This document shows, piece by piece, positions 1 through 10,000 of a DNA stretch of 64,000 nucleotides. Under the pieces are notes generated by a model. The model was given only the letters and a program-made list of their open reading frames with translations, made no database searches and was not told where the DNA came from. Where the stretch lies: positions 1,984,001 through 2,048,000 of the forward strand of contig OX044364.1 of assembly GCA_943846735.1 (NCBI GenBank). The letters are read 5' to 3'. This DNA is from CAJQLB01 sp905479065. Its GTDB lineage: Bacteria; Bacteroidota; Bacteroidia; Flavobacteriales; Flavobacteriaceae. The translations under genes and the position numbers were made by a program. How positions within the stretch are numbered: position 1 is the stretch's first letter; each line of letters opens with the position of its first letter.

Positions 1-66
1 CATTTTAGTAGTATTAATCTTCGTTCACAGTAGGATATTTGCTTGTGAATTCAATATAACAATCAG

Positions 67-1233
67 ATGGCTTGTAACAGTTGTTCCACTGGTAAAGATG
101 GTCAGCCAAAAGGGTGTAAAAATAATGGTACTTGTGGGACTGATAGCTGCAATAAATTGACCGTATTTGATTGGCTTTCAAACATGTCACTACCCAATGG
201 AGAAAAATCTTTTAATTGGGTTGAGGTTCGATTTAAAAATGGAAGAAAGTTATATTATAAAGTTCCTGAAAATATAACCTTAGTTATTGGAGATATTGTA
301 GCAACTCAAGCACAGTCAGGTCATGATGTTGGTATGGTGACTTTAGCGGGGGAGTTAGTTCGGGTCCAAATGAAGCGGAAAAACATTCCAACGGAAAATC
401 CAGAGGCTTTAAAAATCTACAGGAAAGCTACACAAAAGGATATTGATATTTGGTCTTCTGCAAGAGATAAGGAGGAGGCCATGAAGGTTAAAGCCCGTCA
501 ATTTGCAATTAATTTAAATCTTCAAATGAAGATTTCAGATATTGAATTTCAAGGAGATGGCAGTAAAGCTACTTTTTATTACACTGCTGACGAACGTGTA
601 GATTTTCGAGAGCTTATAAAGGTGTTCGCGAAAGAATTCCGCACAAGAATTGAAATGAAACAGGTTGGTTTCCGTCAAGAGGCCTCACGATTGGGAGGAA
701 TTGGTTCCTGTGGACGAGAATTATGTTGTTCTACTTGGTTAACAGATTTTCGTTCTGTGAGCACTTCTGCTGCCCGATACCAACAACTCTCTTTGAATCC
801 GCAGAAGCTTGCCGGTCAATGTGGGAAATTAAAGTGCTGTTTAAATTACGAGTTAGATACTTACCTAGACGCCTTAAAAGATTTCCCAAAATCTGATGTA
901 AAGGTTTTAACTGCAAAAGGTAAAGCCATTTGTCAAAAAACGGATATTTTTAAGAGACATATGTGGTTTGCATATGAAGGTGAATGGATGAATTGGTTTA
1001 AATTAACAGTTGATCAAGCAAAAGAAATTATTGCGCTTAACGCTAAAAATCAAAAACCTCAAAGCCTTGAGGAGTATGCTGAAGAACTTAAGGAGGAGAC
1101 AAAGGTTGAATTTGAAAATGTGGTTGGCCAAGACAGTTTAACACGTTTTGATAGTCCAAAACGGAATAAGAAACGTAGAAATAATAGGAACAAGAACAGA
1201 AATAGAAAAAAGAAATCTAAAAGTGCTAAATAA
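67..1233 (+). CDS. ricT: PSP1 domain protein, RicT family
   Basis: This 388-residue protein has a PSP1-type core (roughly residues 50-270) with the cysteine motifs GSCGRELCCSTW and GKLKCCLNYE. A separate Cys-rich N-terminus carries five cysteines in the first 30 residues. The C-terminus is a strongly basic tail rich in K, R and N. In Bacillus the family member RicT (YaaT) belongs to the RicAFT iron-sulfur complex that affects RNA processing and development; the cysteines here fit cluster binding. The role in this organism is inferred. It lies directly upstream of gldH and its 3' end overlaps the likely GTG start of gldH, so the two are co-transcribed. The 66 bases before it hold only the unreadable tail of whatever precedes the window. 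Confidence 0.85.
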   Translation: MACNSCSTGKDGQPKGCKNNGTCGTDSCNKLTVFDWLSNMSLPNGEKSFNWVEVRFKNGRKLYYKVPENITLVIGDIVATQAQSGHDVGMVTLAGELVRVQMKRKNIPTENPEALKIYRKATQKDIDIWSSARDKEEAMKVKARQFAINLNLQMKISDIEFQGDGSKATFYYTADERVDFRELIKVFAKEFRTRIEMKQVGFRQEASRLGGIGSCGRELCCSTWLTDFRSVSTSAARYQQLSLNPQKLAGQCGKLKCCLNYELDTYLDALKDFPKSDVKVLTAKGKAICQKTDIFKRHMWFAYEGEWMNWFKLTVDQAKEIIALNAKNQKPQSLEEYAEELKEETKVEFENVVGQDSLTRFDSPKRNKKRRNNRNKNRNRKKKSKSAK

Positions 1234-1714
1234 GGTTCAAATTATCGTTGCATGTTGTATTTTGTTAGTTGTTTCTTGTGATTCATATAAAATATTTGAC
1301 GAGTATAAATCTGTTAATGGGAGTTGGCAAGCCAAGAATATTGTTGAATTTTCATTTACGTTTAAAGACACAATCGAATCTTATAACGTGTTTATTAATG
1401 TTAGGAACAATAATAATTACCAATACAATAATTTGTTTTTAATTGGTGAAATTAAATTCCCAAATGGGAAAAGCATTACAGATACTTTAGAATATAAAAT
1501 GGCTAAACCAACTGGTGAATTATTAGGAACGGGTTTTTCTGATGTGAAAGAAAATAAACTTTGGTATAAAGAGCGTATTGTTTTTGATGAATCAGGCTTA
1601 TATAAAATTAAACTGCAACATGCCATGCGTGAAAATGGTAATATTGACGGATTAGAGTCGTTAAACGGTATTACAGATATAGGACTTAGAATAGAAAAAG
1701 CGATAGCGCATTAG
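1223..1714 (+). CDS. gldH: Gliding motility lipoprotein GldH
   Basis: GldH is a lipoprotein needed for flavobacterial gliding; in Flavobacterium johnsoniae its loss also destabilises other Gld proteins of the T9SS machine. The sequence after CDSYKIFDEYKSVNGSW matches the family. I chose a GTG start at 1223: it gives a compact lipoprotein signal (VLNKVQIIVACCILLVVSC) with the lipid-modified Cys at residue 19. The longer reading frame open from ATG 1148 would add 25 charged residues in front of the signal and sits inside ricT. The gene overlaps ricT by 11 bases and is followed after 38 bases by the PBP1A gene, the usual flavobacterial order. Confidence 0.88.
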   Translation: MLNKVQIIVACCILLVVSCDSYKIFDEYKSVNGSWQAKNIVEFSFTFKDTIESYNVFINVRNNNNYQYNNLFLIGEIKFPNGKSITDTLEYKMAKPTGELLGTGFSDVKENKLWYKERIVFDESGLYKIKLQHAMRENGNIDGLESLNGITDIGLRIEKAIAH

Positions 1715-1752
1715 CGAGTTAATTTAACGCTGTTATTGGGAGACCTTAGAAT

Positions 1753-4095
1753 ATGGGAAAAATAAAAAAAGGAAAAAAACGTCCAAACTATTCTAGTTAC
1801 ATTAAATGGTTTTGGAAATTGTTTGTTTTAGGAGTTTTAGGAATTACTTCGATGTTTTTGCTTGCGTCGGTTGGTGTTTTTGGGGAATTACCAGATCATA
1901 CATTATTAGAAAACCCACGAACAAATTTAGCAAGTGAAATTATCTCAGCTGATGGACAGTTAATAGCAAAATATTATCTTGATGACAATAGAACTCCTGT
2001 TGATTATAATGAGTTGCCAAAACACCTAGTTGACGCTCTTATTGCTACAGAGGACGCGCGATTTCATGAGCATTCTGGTATAGATGGGTTTGGTACTCTT
2101 AGAGCATTTGCATTTTTAGGGAAACGAGGTGGTGCGAGTACTATTTCTCAGCAATTAGCAAGACAGCTTTTCGTTGGAGAACATGCAAAAAATACGTTAG
2201 AACGAATTACTCAAAAAATAAAAGAATGGATTATCGCAATTAGGCTTGAACGTCAGTACACAAAGGAAGAAATCATCGCACAATATTTCAATATTTATGA
2301 CTTTGGAAATTATGCTGACGGTATTAGGAGTGCAGCGAGAATATATTTTGGAAAAGAACCAATTGCTTTGAATTTGAAAGAGTCTGCAATGTTAGTTGGG
2401 ATGTTTAAAAATTCATCATTTTACAATCCTCGTTCACATAGAAATCCTGTAGGAACTAAAAATAGAAGAAATGTCGTTTTATCTCAAATGGCAAAATACG
2501 GATTTATCTCTGAAGTTATAAAAGATTCGCTTAAACAAACGGAGCTTGACCTTAACTATACTCCAGAATCTCATCGTGAAGGAATGGCTACGTATTTCAG
2601 AGCATATCTCCAAGAATTCATGAAAGATTGGGCCTCCAAAGAAGAAAACAGAAAACCAGACGGAGAAAAGTATAATATTTATAAGGATGGTTTAAAAATT
2701 TATACAACCATAGACTCAAGAATGCAGCAATATGCTGAAAAAGCAGTTGCTAAACATATGCCAAGACTTCAAGCAGAATTTTTTCATCAAAATACACCAA
2801 GAAGAAATCCCACAGCACCTTTTCTTGAGTTAGAAAAAGAGGAAATAGAAAACGTGATGAACAGAGGAATGCGACGTTCTGAAAGATGGCGTAAAATGAG
2901 ATATGATTTAAAAAAATCAGAAAAGGAAATTATATCATCTTTCGATGAACCGATTCAGATGAATGTTTTTTCATGGAAAGGAGGCGAATACACAGAGATT
3001 GATACAGTGATGACTCCAAGAGACAGTATGCGTTATTACAAGTCTTTTTTGCGACCAGCGATGATGGCAATGGAACCACAAACAGGACATGTTAAGGCAT
3101 GGGTTGGAGGAATGAATTACCGACATTTCCAATATGATATGGTTAAGCAGGGTAAGCGTCAAATAGGGTCAACTTTTAAGCCTTTCGTGTATGCTGCTGC
3201 AATTGATCAACTGCATTTGTCTCCGTGTGATACTTTACCACGATCACAAATTACGATTGATGCATATAAGCACGGCAATCCTGAACCTTGGGCTCCTAAA
3301 AATTCTGGAGGTAAATATGAGGGTTTTCTAACGCTAAAATCGGCCTTAGCAAATTCTGTAAATACAGTAACAGCAAGACTGATTGACAAAATTGGTCCAC
3401 AGCCAGTCATTGATTTAGCACACAGCCTTGGTGTTCAACAAGATATTTTACCTGTTCCTTCAATTGCTTTAGGCACGCCAGACTTAAGTGTTTATGAAAT
3501 GGTAGCTGCTTATTCTAGTTTTGCAAATAAGGGAGTATACACAAAACCAGTTATGATAACAGCGATAGAGGATAAAAATGGAACAATTTTATTTCAAACA
3601 GTTCCTGAAACAAAAGATGTTCTTAGCGAAGAGGCTGCTTATGTTACTGTAAACTTATTGAAGGGAGTGACTGAAGGAGGATCAGGAACAAGATTGAGAC
3701 ATACCACTGCAACTGATATTGTGTATAAGGAAATCATTACAGGTTATCCTTATGAGTTTGATAATCCAATAGCAGGAAAAACAGGGACGACTCAAAATCA
3801 GAGTGATGGTTGGTTTATGGGAATGGTTCCAAATTTAGTAACAGGGGTATGGGTCGGTGGAGAAGATAGAGCAACACATTTTGAGAAGATTGCCTATGGT
3901 CAGGGAGCGTCCATGGCATTACCTATTTGGGCATTATTCATGAAAAGTTGTTATGCAGATACATCATTAGCAGTTTCTAATGAAGAATTTGAACAGCCAG
4001 AAAATTTATCTATTGAGGTTGATTGTGAAAAATATACGGAACTTCAAAATAAGAACAAAAACTTGTTAGATGCCATTCCTGAAATCGATTTTTAG
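1753..4095 (+). CDS. Penicillin-binding protein 1A (bifunctional)
   Basis: Class A penicillin-binding protein that polymerises glycan strands and cross-links peptidoglycan in the periplasm. One membrane anchor is at about residues 22-43. The GT51 glycosyltransferase domain follows, with the catalytic Glu100 in EDARFHEHSG and the GASTISQQLARQL motif. The transpeptidase domain has the active-site Ser473 in GSTFK, the SVN motif, and KTGTTQ near residue 676. Length (780 aa) is normal for the flavobacterial family. A charged insertion at residues 350-400 separates the two domains. It is probably transcribed with ricT-gldH. Confidence 0.95.
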   Translation: MGKIKKGKKRPNYSSYIKWFWKLFVLGVLGITSMFLLASVGVFGELPDHTLLENPRTNLASEIISADGQLIAKYYLDDNRTPVDYNELPKHLVDALIATEDARFHEHSGIDGFGTLRAFAFLGKRGGASTISQQLARQLFVGEHAKNTLERITQKIKEWIIAIRLERQYTKEEIIAQYFNIYDFGNYADGIRSAARIYFGKEPIALNLKESAMLVGMFKNSSFYNPRSHRNPVGTKNRRNVVLSQMAKYGFISEVIKDSLKQTELDLNYTPESHREGMATYFRAYLQEFMKDWASKEENRKPDGEKYNIYKDGLKIYTTIDSRMQQYAEKAVAKHMPRLQAEFFHQNTPRRNPTAPFLELEKEEIENVMNRGMRRSERWRKMRYDLKKSEKEIISSFDEPIQMNVFSWKGGEYTEIDTVMTPRDSMRYYKSFLRPAMMAMEPQTGHVKAWVGGMNYRHFQYDMVKQGKRQIGSTFKPFVYAAAIDQLHLSPCDTLPRSQITIDAYKHGNPEPWAPKNSGGKYEGFLTLKSALANSVNTVTARLIDKIGPQPVIDLAHSLGVQQDILPVPSIALGTPDLSVYEMVAAYSSFANKGVYTKPVMITAIEDKNGTILFQTVPETKDVLSEEAAYVTVNLLKGVTEGGSGTRLRHTTATDIVYKEIITGYPYEFDNPIAGKTGTTQNQSDGWFMGMVPNLVTGVWVGGEDRATHFEKIAYGQGASMALPIWALFMKSCYADTSLAVSNEEFEQPENLSIEVDCEKYTELQNKNKNLLDAIPEIDF

Positions 4096-4158
4096 CATGT
4101 TTCATGGTACATAGTGCGAAGCCTATAAATGTTATTAAATCAGTTATAATTTAGAAGT

Positions 4159-4860
4159 ATGATAAATAAAAAAGTAGATAATGTTATTGATGCTTTAAGA
4201 GGCGTAACAGGCGGTATGACCATGATTTTTGGTGGATTTGGGCTAAGTGGAATACCAGAAAATGCAATTGCAAAACTCGTCGATTTAGAAGTTTCTGAAT
4301 TAACTTGTATATCCAATAATGCAGGGGTTGATGATTTCGGTTTAGGGCTGTTGCTACAAAAAAAACAGATTAAAAAGATGATTTCCTCGTATGTTGGAGA
4401 AAATGATGAGTTTGAACGTCAAATGCTAAGTGGTGAATTGGATGTAGAATTGATACCTCAAGGCACTTTAGCCGAACGTTGTAGAGCTGCGCAGTCAGGT
4501 TTTCCTGCAATTTACACACCAGCAGGTTATGGAACTGAAGTTGCCGAAGGTAAAGAGACAAGAGAATTTGATGGTAAAATGTATGTTTTAGAGCATGCCT
4601 TCAAAGCAGATTTTGGTTTTGTGAAAGCATGGAAAGGTGATGCTGCAGGAAATTTAATTTTTAAAGGGACAGCTAGAAATTTTAATCCTAATATGTGTGG
4701 GGCTGCAAAAATTACTGTTGCTGAGGTCGAGGAGCTAGTTCCTGTTGGTTCTTTGGATCCAAATCAAATTCATATTCCAGGAATATTTATTCAAAGAATT
4801 TTTCAAGGAGACTTTTATGAAAAGAGAATTGAACAACTAACTGTGAGACAAAAAAATTAA
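4159..4860 (+). CDS. scoA: 3-oxoacid CoA-transferase subunit A
   Basis: Subunit A of a two-subunit CoA transferase, most likely succinyl-CoA:3-ketoacid CoA transferase, which moves CoA between succinate and acetoacetate in ketone-body and leucine catabolism. The glycine-rich GGFGLSGIPENAI near the N-terminus is the family signature, and 233 residues is the usual length. Subunit B begins one base after the stop codon. Acetate or butyrate as substrate cannot be excluded from sequence alone. Confidence 0.92.
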   Translation: MINKKVDNVIDALRGVTGGMTMIFGGFGLSGIPENAIAKLVDLEVSELTCISNNAGVDDFGLGLLLQKKQIKKMISSYVGENDEFERQMLSGELDVELIPQGTLAERCRAAQSGFPAIYTPAGYGTEVAEGKETREFDGKMYVLEHAFKADFGFVKAWKGDAAGNLIFKGTARNFNPNMCGAAKITVAEVEELVPVGSLDPNQIHIPGIFIQRIFQGDFYEKRIEQLTVRQKN

Positions 4861-4861
4861 T

Positions 4862-5515
4862 ATGTTAGATAAAAATGGTATTGCGAAGCGTATTGCAAAA
4901 GAGGTTAAAGACGGCTATTATGTGAATTTAGGTATTGGCATTCCTACGTTAGTAGCAAATTATGTGAGAGAAGATATCGAGGTTGAATTTCAGAGTGAGA
5001 ATGGTGTTTTAGGAATGGGTCCTTTCCCTTTTGAGGGTCGTGAAGATGCCGATGTAATCAATGCAGGAAAACAAACAATTACGACATTACCTGGTGCTAG
5101 TTTTTTTGATTCAGCAATGAGTTTTTCAATGATTAGAGGTCAGCATGTCGATTTGACTATTCTTGGAGCTATGGAGGTGTCTGAAAATGGAGACATAGCA
5201 AACTGGAAAATTCCCGGTCGTATGGTAAAGGGTATGGGAGGAGCTATGGATTTAGTTGCAAGCGCAGAGAATATTATTGTTGCAATGATGCATACGAACA
5301 AAAAAGGTGAATCTAAATTACTAAAGCAGTGTTCTCTTCCATTAACAGGAGTTGGTTGTGTTAAAAAGATTGTTACCAACCTGGCTGTAATAGAAGTTAC
5401 AGAATTGGGATTTGTACTTCAAGAACGGGCGCCAGGAGTTTCAGTAAGCGATATTGTTAATGCAACAGATGGGAACATCATTGTAAATGGTTCAATTCCA
5501 GAAATGGAATTATAG
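4862..5515 (+). CDS. scoB: 3-oxoacid CoA-transferase subunit B
   Basis: Subunit B carries the catalytic glutamate that forms the glutamyl-CoA thioester, Glu46 in the motif SENGVLGMG. The LGIGIPTL motif and the C-terminal LQERAPGVS are also typical. At 217 residues it has the normal length. It follows scoA with a single base between them, so translation is coupled. No clear terminator follows. Confidence 0.93.
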   Translation: MLDKNGIAKRIAKEVKDGYYVNLGIGIPTLVANYVREDIEVEFQSENGVLGMGPFPFEGREDADVINAGKQTITTLPGASFFDSAMSFSMIRGQHVDLTILGAMEVSENGDIANWKIPGRMVKGMGGAMDLVASAENIIVAMMHTNKKGESKLLKQCSLPLTGVGCVKKIVTNLAVIEVTELGFVLQERAPGVSVSDIVNATDGNIIVNGSIPEMEL

Positions 5516-5591
5516 CTTTCTTCAGAATTAATCACCGAAATAAAGGGTATTATGAAATTTCTACAATAACAACACTGTTAAAAGGCGCAAA

Positions 5592-5639
5592 TGTTAAAAT
5601 TTAATGCATTTTATCGAATATTTATGCTTTTTAACTGAT
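5592..5639. repeat. 48-bp dispersed element, copy A
   Basis: This stretch matches 44313-44360 at 40 of 48 positions with no gaps, far from any coding homology. Both copies begin with TGTTAAAA and end with GCTTTTTAACTGAT, so GTTAAAA and TTTTAAC form an inverted repeat around a spacer of about 30 bases. Similarity continues weakly for about 20 bases downstream. It may be a regulatory site or a small repetitive element; function is unknown. It lies in the 316-base gap after scoB. Confidence 0.5.
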
Positions 5640-5720
5640 TTATTAAAATAAAGTCACATCTTTACATTGTTGAAAAATAAACGAATTTAGTTCTTTTAAA
5701 ATGTTGAATTAGTATTGCGT

Positions 5721-5794
5721 TAAATCTACCATGAACTTAACCTTTTAGATTTTGCCCTAAATCTACCATGAACTTGACCTTTTAGATTTTGTCC
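5721..5794. repeat. Two tandem 37-bp units
   Basis: Two 37-base units lie head to tail (5721-5757 and 5758-5794) and differ at two positions. Each contains AAATCTA and TAGATTT as an inverted pair, so each could form a small hairpin. Each also contains an identical six-codon reading frame, MNLTF-stop, and one of the two differences is a silent TTA/TTG change inside it. The rest of the gap 5516-5831 shows no gene. Confidence 0.7.
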
Positions 5795-5831
5795 CAACCA
5801 AAATTTATTTTGAATTAAAGCGCATCTTCTA

Positions 5832-6887
5832 CTATTTTAAAAAACTTGTTTTTACTTCATAAGCAGGTCTAAGTAACCAACTAATTTTACTTTTTTTACT
5901 TAATACAATCCACCAAAATAGGAATATTATGAGACTGGTGCTGATACTCGTGATCACCAATTCTGGCACAAATTGAGTTAAGTTGACCAACATACCATCT
6001 CCTGGAAAAATACCAAAACCAAATAATGCTGGTATTCGATACCAATAATAAAACGCAATAGCTAGAAATGAAAAGAGGGAGATTAAGAGGTCTTTCCGGA
6101 CGTAAGGTTTTAGAATTATGTAAAACAGGATAGTGAAAAGCATTCCGAGAAACGGTAATCCATAAACATCTAAAAGTATTTGAGGACTTAAAATGGACTC
6201 ATAGTCCTTTACCTGAAACCATCCCCATACAAATCCAGGAAATGCAGCTACTAACAACAGTCCTGAAAGTTTATTCAGGAAGCTTTTCTTGTTTGTTAAG
6301 GGGTGTAAACCGGGAGTTTTATCTGGACATGGTGTAATACATTTGTGGCAGGTTTTACAATGTGCGTTGGGTAATTTAAGCTTGTTTTTTAATCCGTATA
6401 GTTTTTCAACAGGATGAACCGGACATAAACCAGAGCACCACGCACTTTTCCATTCGTATTTTAATCCGACACTAATGGCAATAAATACTAAACTTGATAA
6501 CAAAATAGCTGTTGCTAAACCATTAGTGTTAAAAATAGCATGTCGAAGTGGAACTATGATAAAAAGACCGACAATAGCTATAAAATTTAATTTGCTTAGT
6601 TGCTCAGCATCTAGAGATTTTCTTTGTGATACATTTAAATGCCTTGGAATTAAAGAGGTTGTTCCCATGGGGCATATGTTACGCCACAAACCTGTAGCAA
6701 CAACTAGTAACAAAGGAGCGATAGGAATTAAGATGTTCCAAAATAAATGAATACCTAACTCGGGAAGAAAAATCAGACATAATAAAATACATAACCCAAT
6801 TAGAAAAAAAATGAGTTGTACAGTTCTCCAATATCGTATTGATTTTGCCGAAAGTGTAGTTCCTGGTTTTAATGATTTATTGATCAT
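5832..6887 (-). CDS. Membrane 4Fe-4S protein, NapH/NosR-like
   Basis: A 351-residue inner-membrane protein with several hydrophobic helices and cytoplasmic cysteine clusters. The motif CKTCHKCITPCP is a 4Fe-4S ferredoxin signature. CPMG and CSGLCPVHPVE, in loops between helices, resemble the extra cysteine motifs of NapH, NosR and CcoG (FixG) proteins, which pass electrons across or along the membrane. No nap, nos or cytochrome oxidase gene is adjacent, so the partner is unknown. The start is followed by a normal charged N-terminus (MINKSLKPG). Family assignment is firm; the specific role is not. Confidence 0.75.
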   Translation of the reverse strand: MINKSLKPGTTLSAKSIRYWRTVQLIFFLIGLCILLCLIFLPELGIHLFWNILIPIAPLLLVVATGLWRNICPMGTTSLIPRHLNVSQRKSLDAEQLSKLNFIAIVGLFIIVPLRHAIFNTNGLATAILLSSLVFIAISVGLKYEWKSAWCSGLCPVHPVEKLYGLKNKLKLPNAHCKTCHKCITPCPDKTPGLHPLTNKKSFLNKLSGLLLVAAFPGFVWGWFQVKDYESILSPQILLDVYGLPFLGMLFTILFYIILKPYVRKDLLISLFSFLAIAFYYWYRIPALFGFGIFPGDGMLVNLTQFVPELVITSISTSLIIFLFWWIVLSKKSKISWLLRPAYEVKTSFLK

Positions 6888-7070
6888 ATTTTTTATTTAG
6901 GTGGTACAAGGTAAAATAATAGTTATTTCAGTATATGCCATGTTTATTTTGAACATAATTTACATATTTGAACTGGTCTTTCTGTAATGTTAAATTATCT
7001 GCAAACTTTTTAATTTTAACAAAATTTTAATAATTTCAAGAACTCTTAATATGTAACTAATAATTTAACT

Positions 7071-10000
7071 ATGAAATTTTATTCTGCGACTTTAGCCATG
7101 TGCTTTTTTGTCTTTGGATCAGTTTTAGCACAGCAAAAACAAAACGATGATACTTTTAAATATCCTGATGTTTTAAAATTTAACTTAAGTCAAACCGGAG
7201 AACCTAACTCAATTATTTTTAAAAATTCTACACAGATTAGACCTTCGCAAGTTGATATGTTATTTAATAGAATTTTAAAGGTATCTAAAGAAGATGATAT
7301 GCGACTGTTATCTTCTAAAGAAGACCACCTTGGTTTTAAGCACGATAAATACACGCAGTATTATAACAATATCCAAGTAGAGTTTGCAACCTATACAATA
7401 CATTCAAAAAATGGAAAAGTGACGTCTATGCGTGGAGATTATTTTAATGTTAAAGGCGTAAAAACAAATCCAAATATTTCTAATATAGCTGCGTTTAATG
7501 CGGCGATAGGGCATGTAAATGCCAAGGCTTATATTTGGGATAATGAAGCTGAAGCAGAGGTTTTAGAGTATCAAAAGCCAATAGGAGAGCTTGTTATTTT
7601 TCCTGTAATGTCAAAGATTAATGATGTGCCTCGGTTAGCCTTTAAATTTGATATTTATGCTCAAGAGCCTGTATATCGTGCAGATGTCTATATTGACGCA
7701 CTAACAGGAGAATTTATATTTGAAAATAAGAAAATTCATCATGTCGATGTTTCTGCTTCAGGACAGAGCTTGTATAATGGTAATGTTTCCTTTACAGCAG
7801 ACAACTTATCAGGATCTTATCGTTTGCGTCAGTCTGTTGATGGTGGCGGCATACAAACTTTTGACATGAATAATGGTACAAATTATGGTAGCGCTAGTGA
7901 TATAACTAGTAATTCAACATCCTTTAATAGCCCTACTGGTGTGCAAGCTCATTTTGGAGCTGAACAAACTCATAAATATTTTAGCCAAGAACATGCTAGA
8001 AATTCATATAACGGGAATGGTGCAGTAATACGTTCTTATGTCAGCTACAGTAATAATTATGTTAACGCTTTTTGGGATGGCTCTAGAATGACATATGGTG
8101 ATGGTGATGGGGTGAATTATGGACCATTGGTTTCTGTGGATATTGTAGGTCATGAAATCACACATGGGGTGACTGAATATGCGGCAAATTTAGTTTATAG
8201 TTATCAATCTGGAGCTTTAAATGAATCATTTTCAGATATTTTTGGTGAATCCATTGAAAAATTTGCGACAGGGTCTAACGATTGGTTGATGGGTGATGAC
8301 ATTGGAGCTGGAGGTAGTGGCGGAGCGCTCCGCTCCATGAGTAATCCAAATATTTATGGCGATCCAGACACTTATCTTGGGACAAATTGGTATAGCGGTT
8401 CCGGAGACAACGGTGGGGTGCACTACAATTCTGGAGTACAAAATTTTTGGTTCTATTTGTTAACTGTTGGTGGTAGTGGTACAAATGATATTGGCGATGC
8501 TTACTCCGTATCATCAATTGGAATGAATAAAGCTGCTGCGATTGCTTATCGTAATTTGACAGTATACCTTACAACAAATTCTCAATACAGTGACGCAAGA
8601 AATGGCGCAATACAGTCAGCTATTGATTTATATGGATCAGGATCAATTGAAGAGATAGCAACAACTAATGCATGGTATGCTGTTGGTGTTGGTGAGGCAT
8701 ACGTACAAACATGTGCACTAACAGCGCCAGCTGGATTGACCGCTTCTAATATTACAGATAATGGTTTTGTAATTGAATGGAGCAATGTTTCAGGTGCAGT
8801 AAGTTATACCGTAACGATCAATGGAAGTACCGATATTGTAGCAGGACTTAGCTACAATGCAAGCGGCTTGATTGCCGGAACTGACTATAATGTTATGGTT
8901 CAAGCAAACTGTAGCCCAGGAGACAGCGGAGTTTCTTCAAGTATTAGTTTAACAACTACTGGTACAACACCTTTAGTATATTGCAATTCTTCGAGTAGTA
9001 ATATAAATGACGAATATATTGGACGGGTTCAGTTAAACTCTATTGATAATTCATCTGGAGCACAATTTTACACAGATTTTACTGGGATTTCTACAGCGTT
9101 AGTGGAAGGTACAGAACATACCTTGACGGTGACACCAATATGGACAGGAACAATTTATTCTGAGGGTTATGCTGTTTGGATTGATTATAATAAAGATGGA
9201 GATTTTGCTGATTCTGGAGAACTTGTTTGGTCTCAATCACCCACACAAACGACACCAGTAAACGGAAGCTTTATTGTCCCTGAATCAGCTGTAAATGGTG
9301 CAACAAGGATGAGAGTTTCTATGAAGTATAATGGTGTGCCCTCATCATGTGAATCTTTTACCTATGGAGAAGTCGAAGATTACACAGTAGTCATTGAAAG
9401 TGCGGGTCCAGATACAACAGCACCAGTGCTAGTTTTAAATGGTGCTTCTGTTATTAATTTAGAGCAAGGGTCTAGTTATACTGAGCAAGGGGCTACCGCT
9501 TCAGACAATATAGATGGAGATATCACTTCGAGTATTACAATTGGTGGAGATACTGTTAATACGAGTGTTGTTGGCACTTACAATGTTGTATATTCGGTTA
9601 GTGATACTGCTGGAAATTCTTCTCAAGAGACTAGAACTGTCAATGTAAGTGCAGATGCAACAATACCTGTGATTACGTTAATTGGTTCATCTGAAGTTAA
9701 TATAAATGTTGGAGATGTTTACTCAGATGCGGGAGCAACAGCTCAAGATAATTTTGATGGAGACCTTACTAATGATATCGTTACAAACAATTCTGTAGAT
9801 ACGAGTGTTGCAGGATCCTATACAGTGACTTACAATGTTAATGATGCTGCTGGGAACTCAGCAAATGAGGTTGTTAGATCGGTTAATGTCTTGGAGCCTT
9901 CGCTAGGCTGCATGAGTGGTATTTCATCATTTCCTTATTTAGAAGGTTTTGAAAATTCATTAGGCGGGTGGACACAAGCATCTAATGACGATATTAATTG

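Noticed and set aside
1148..1222. Upstream start of gldH at ATG 1148
   Set aside because: Adds charged residues before the lipoprotein signal and lies within ricT; GTG 1223 fits better.
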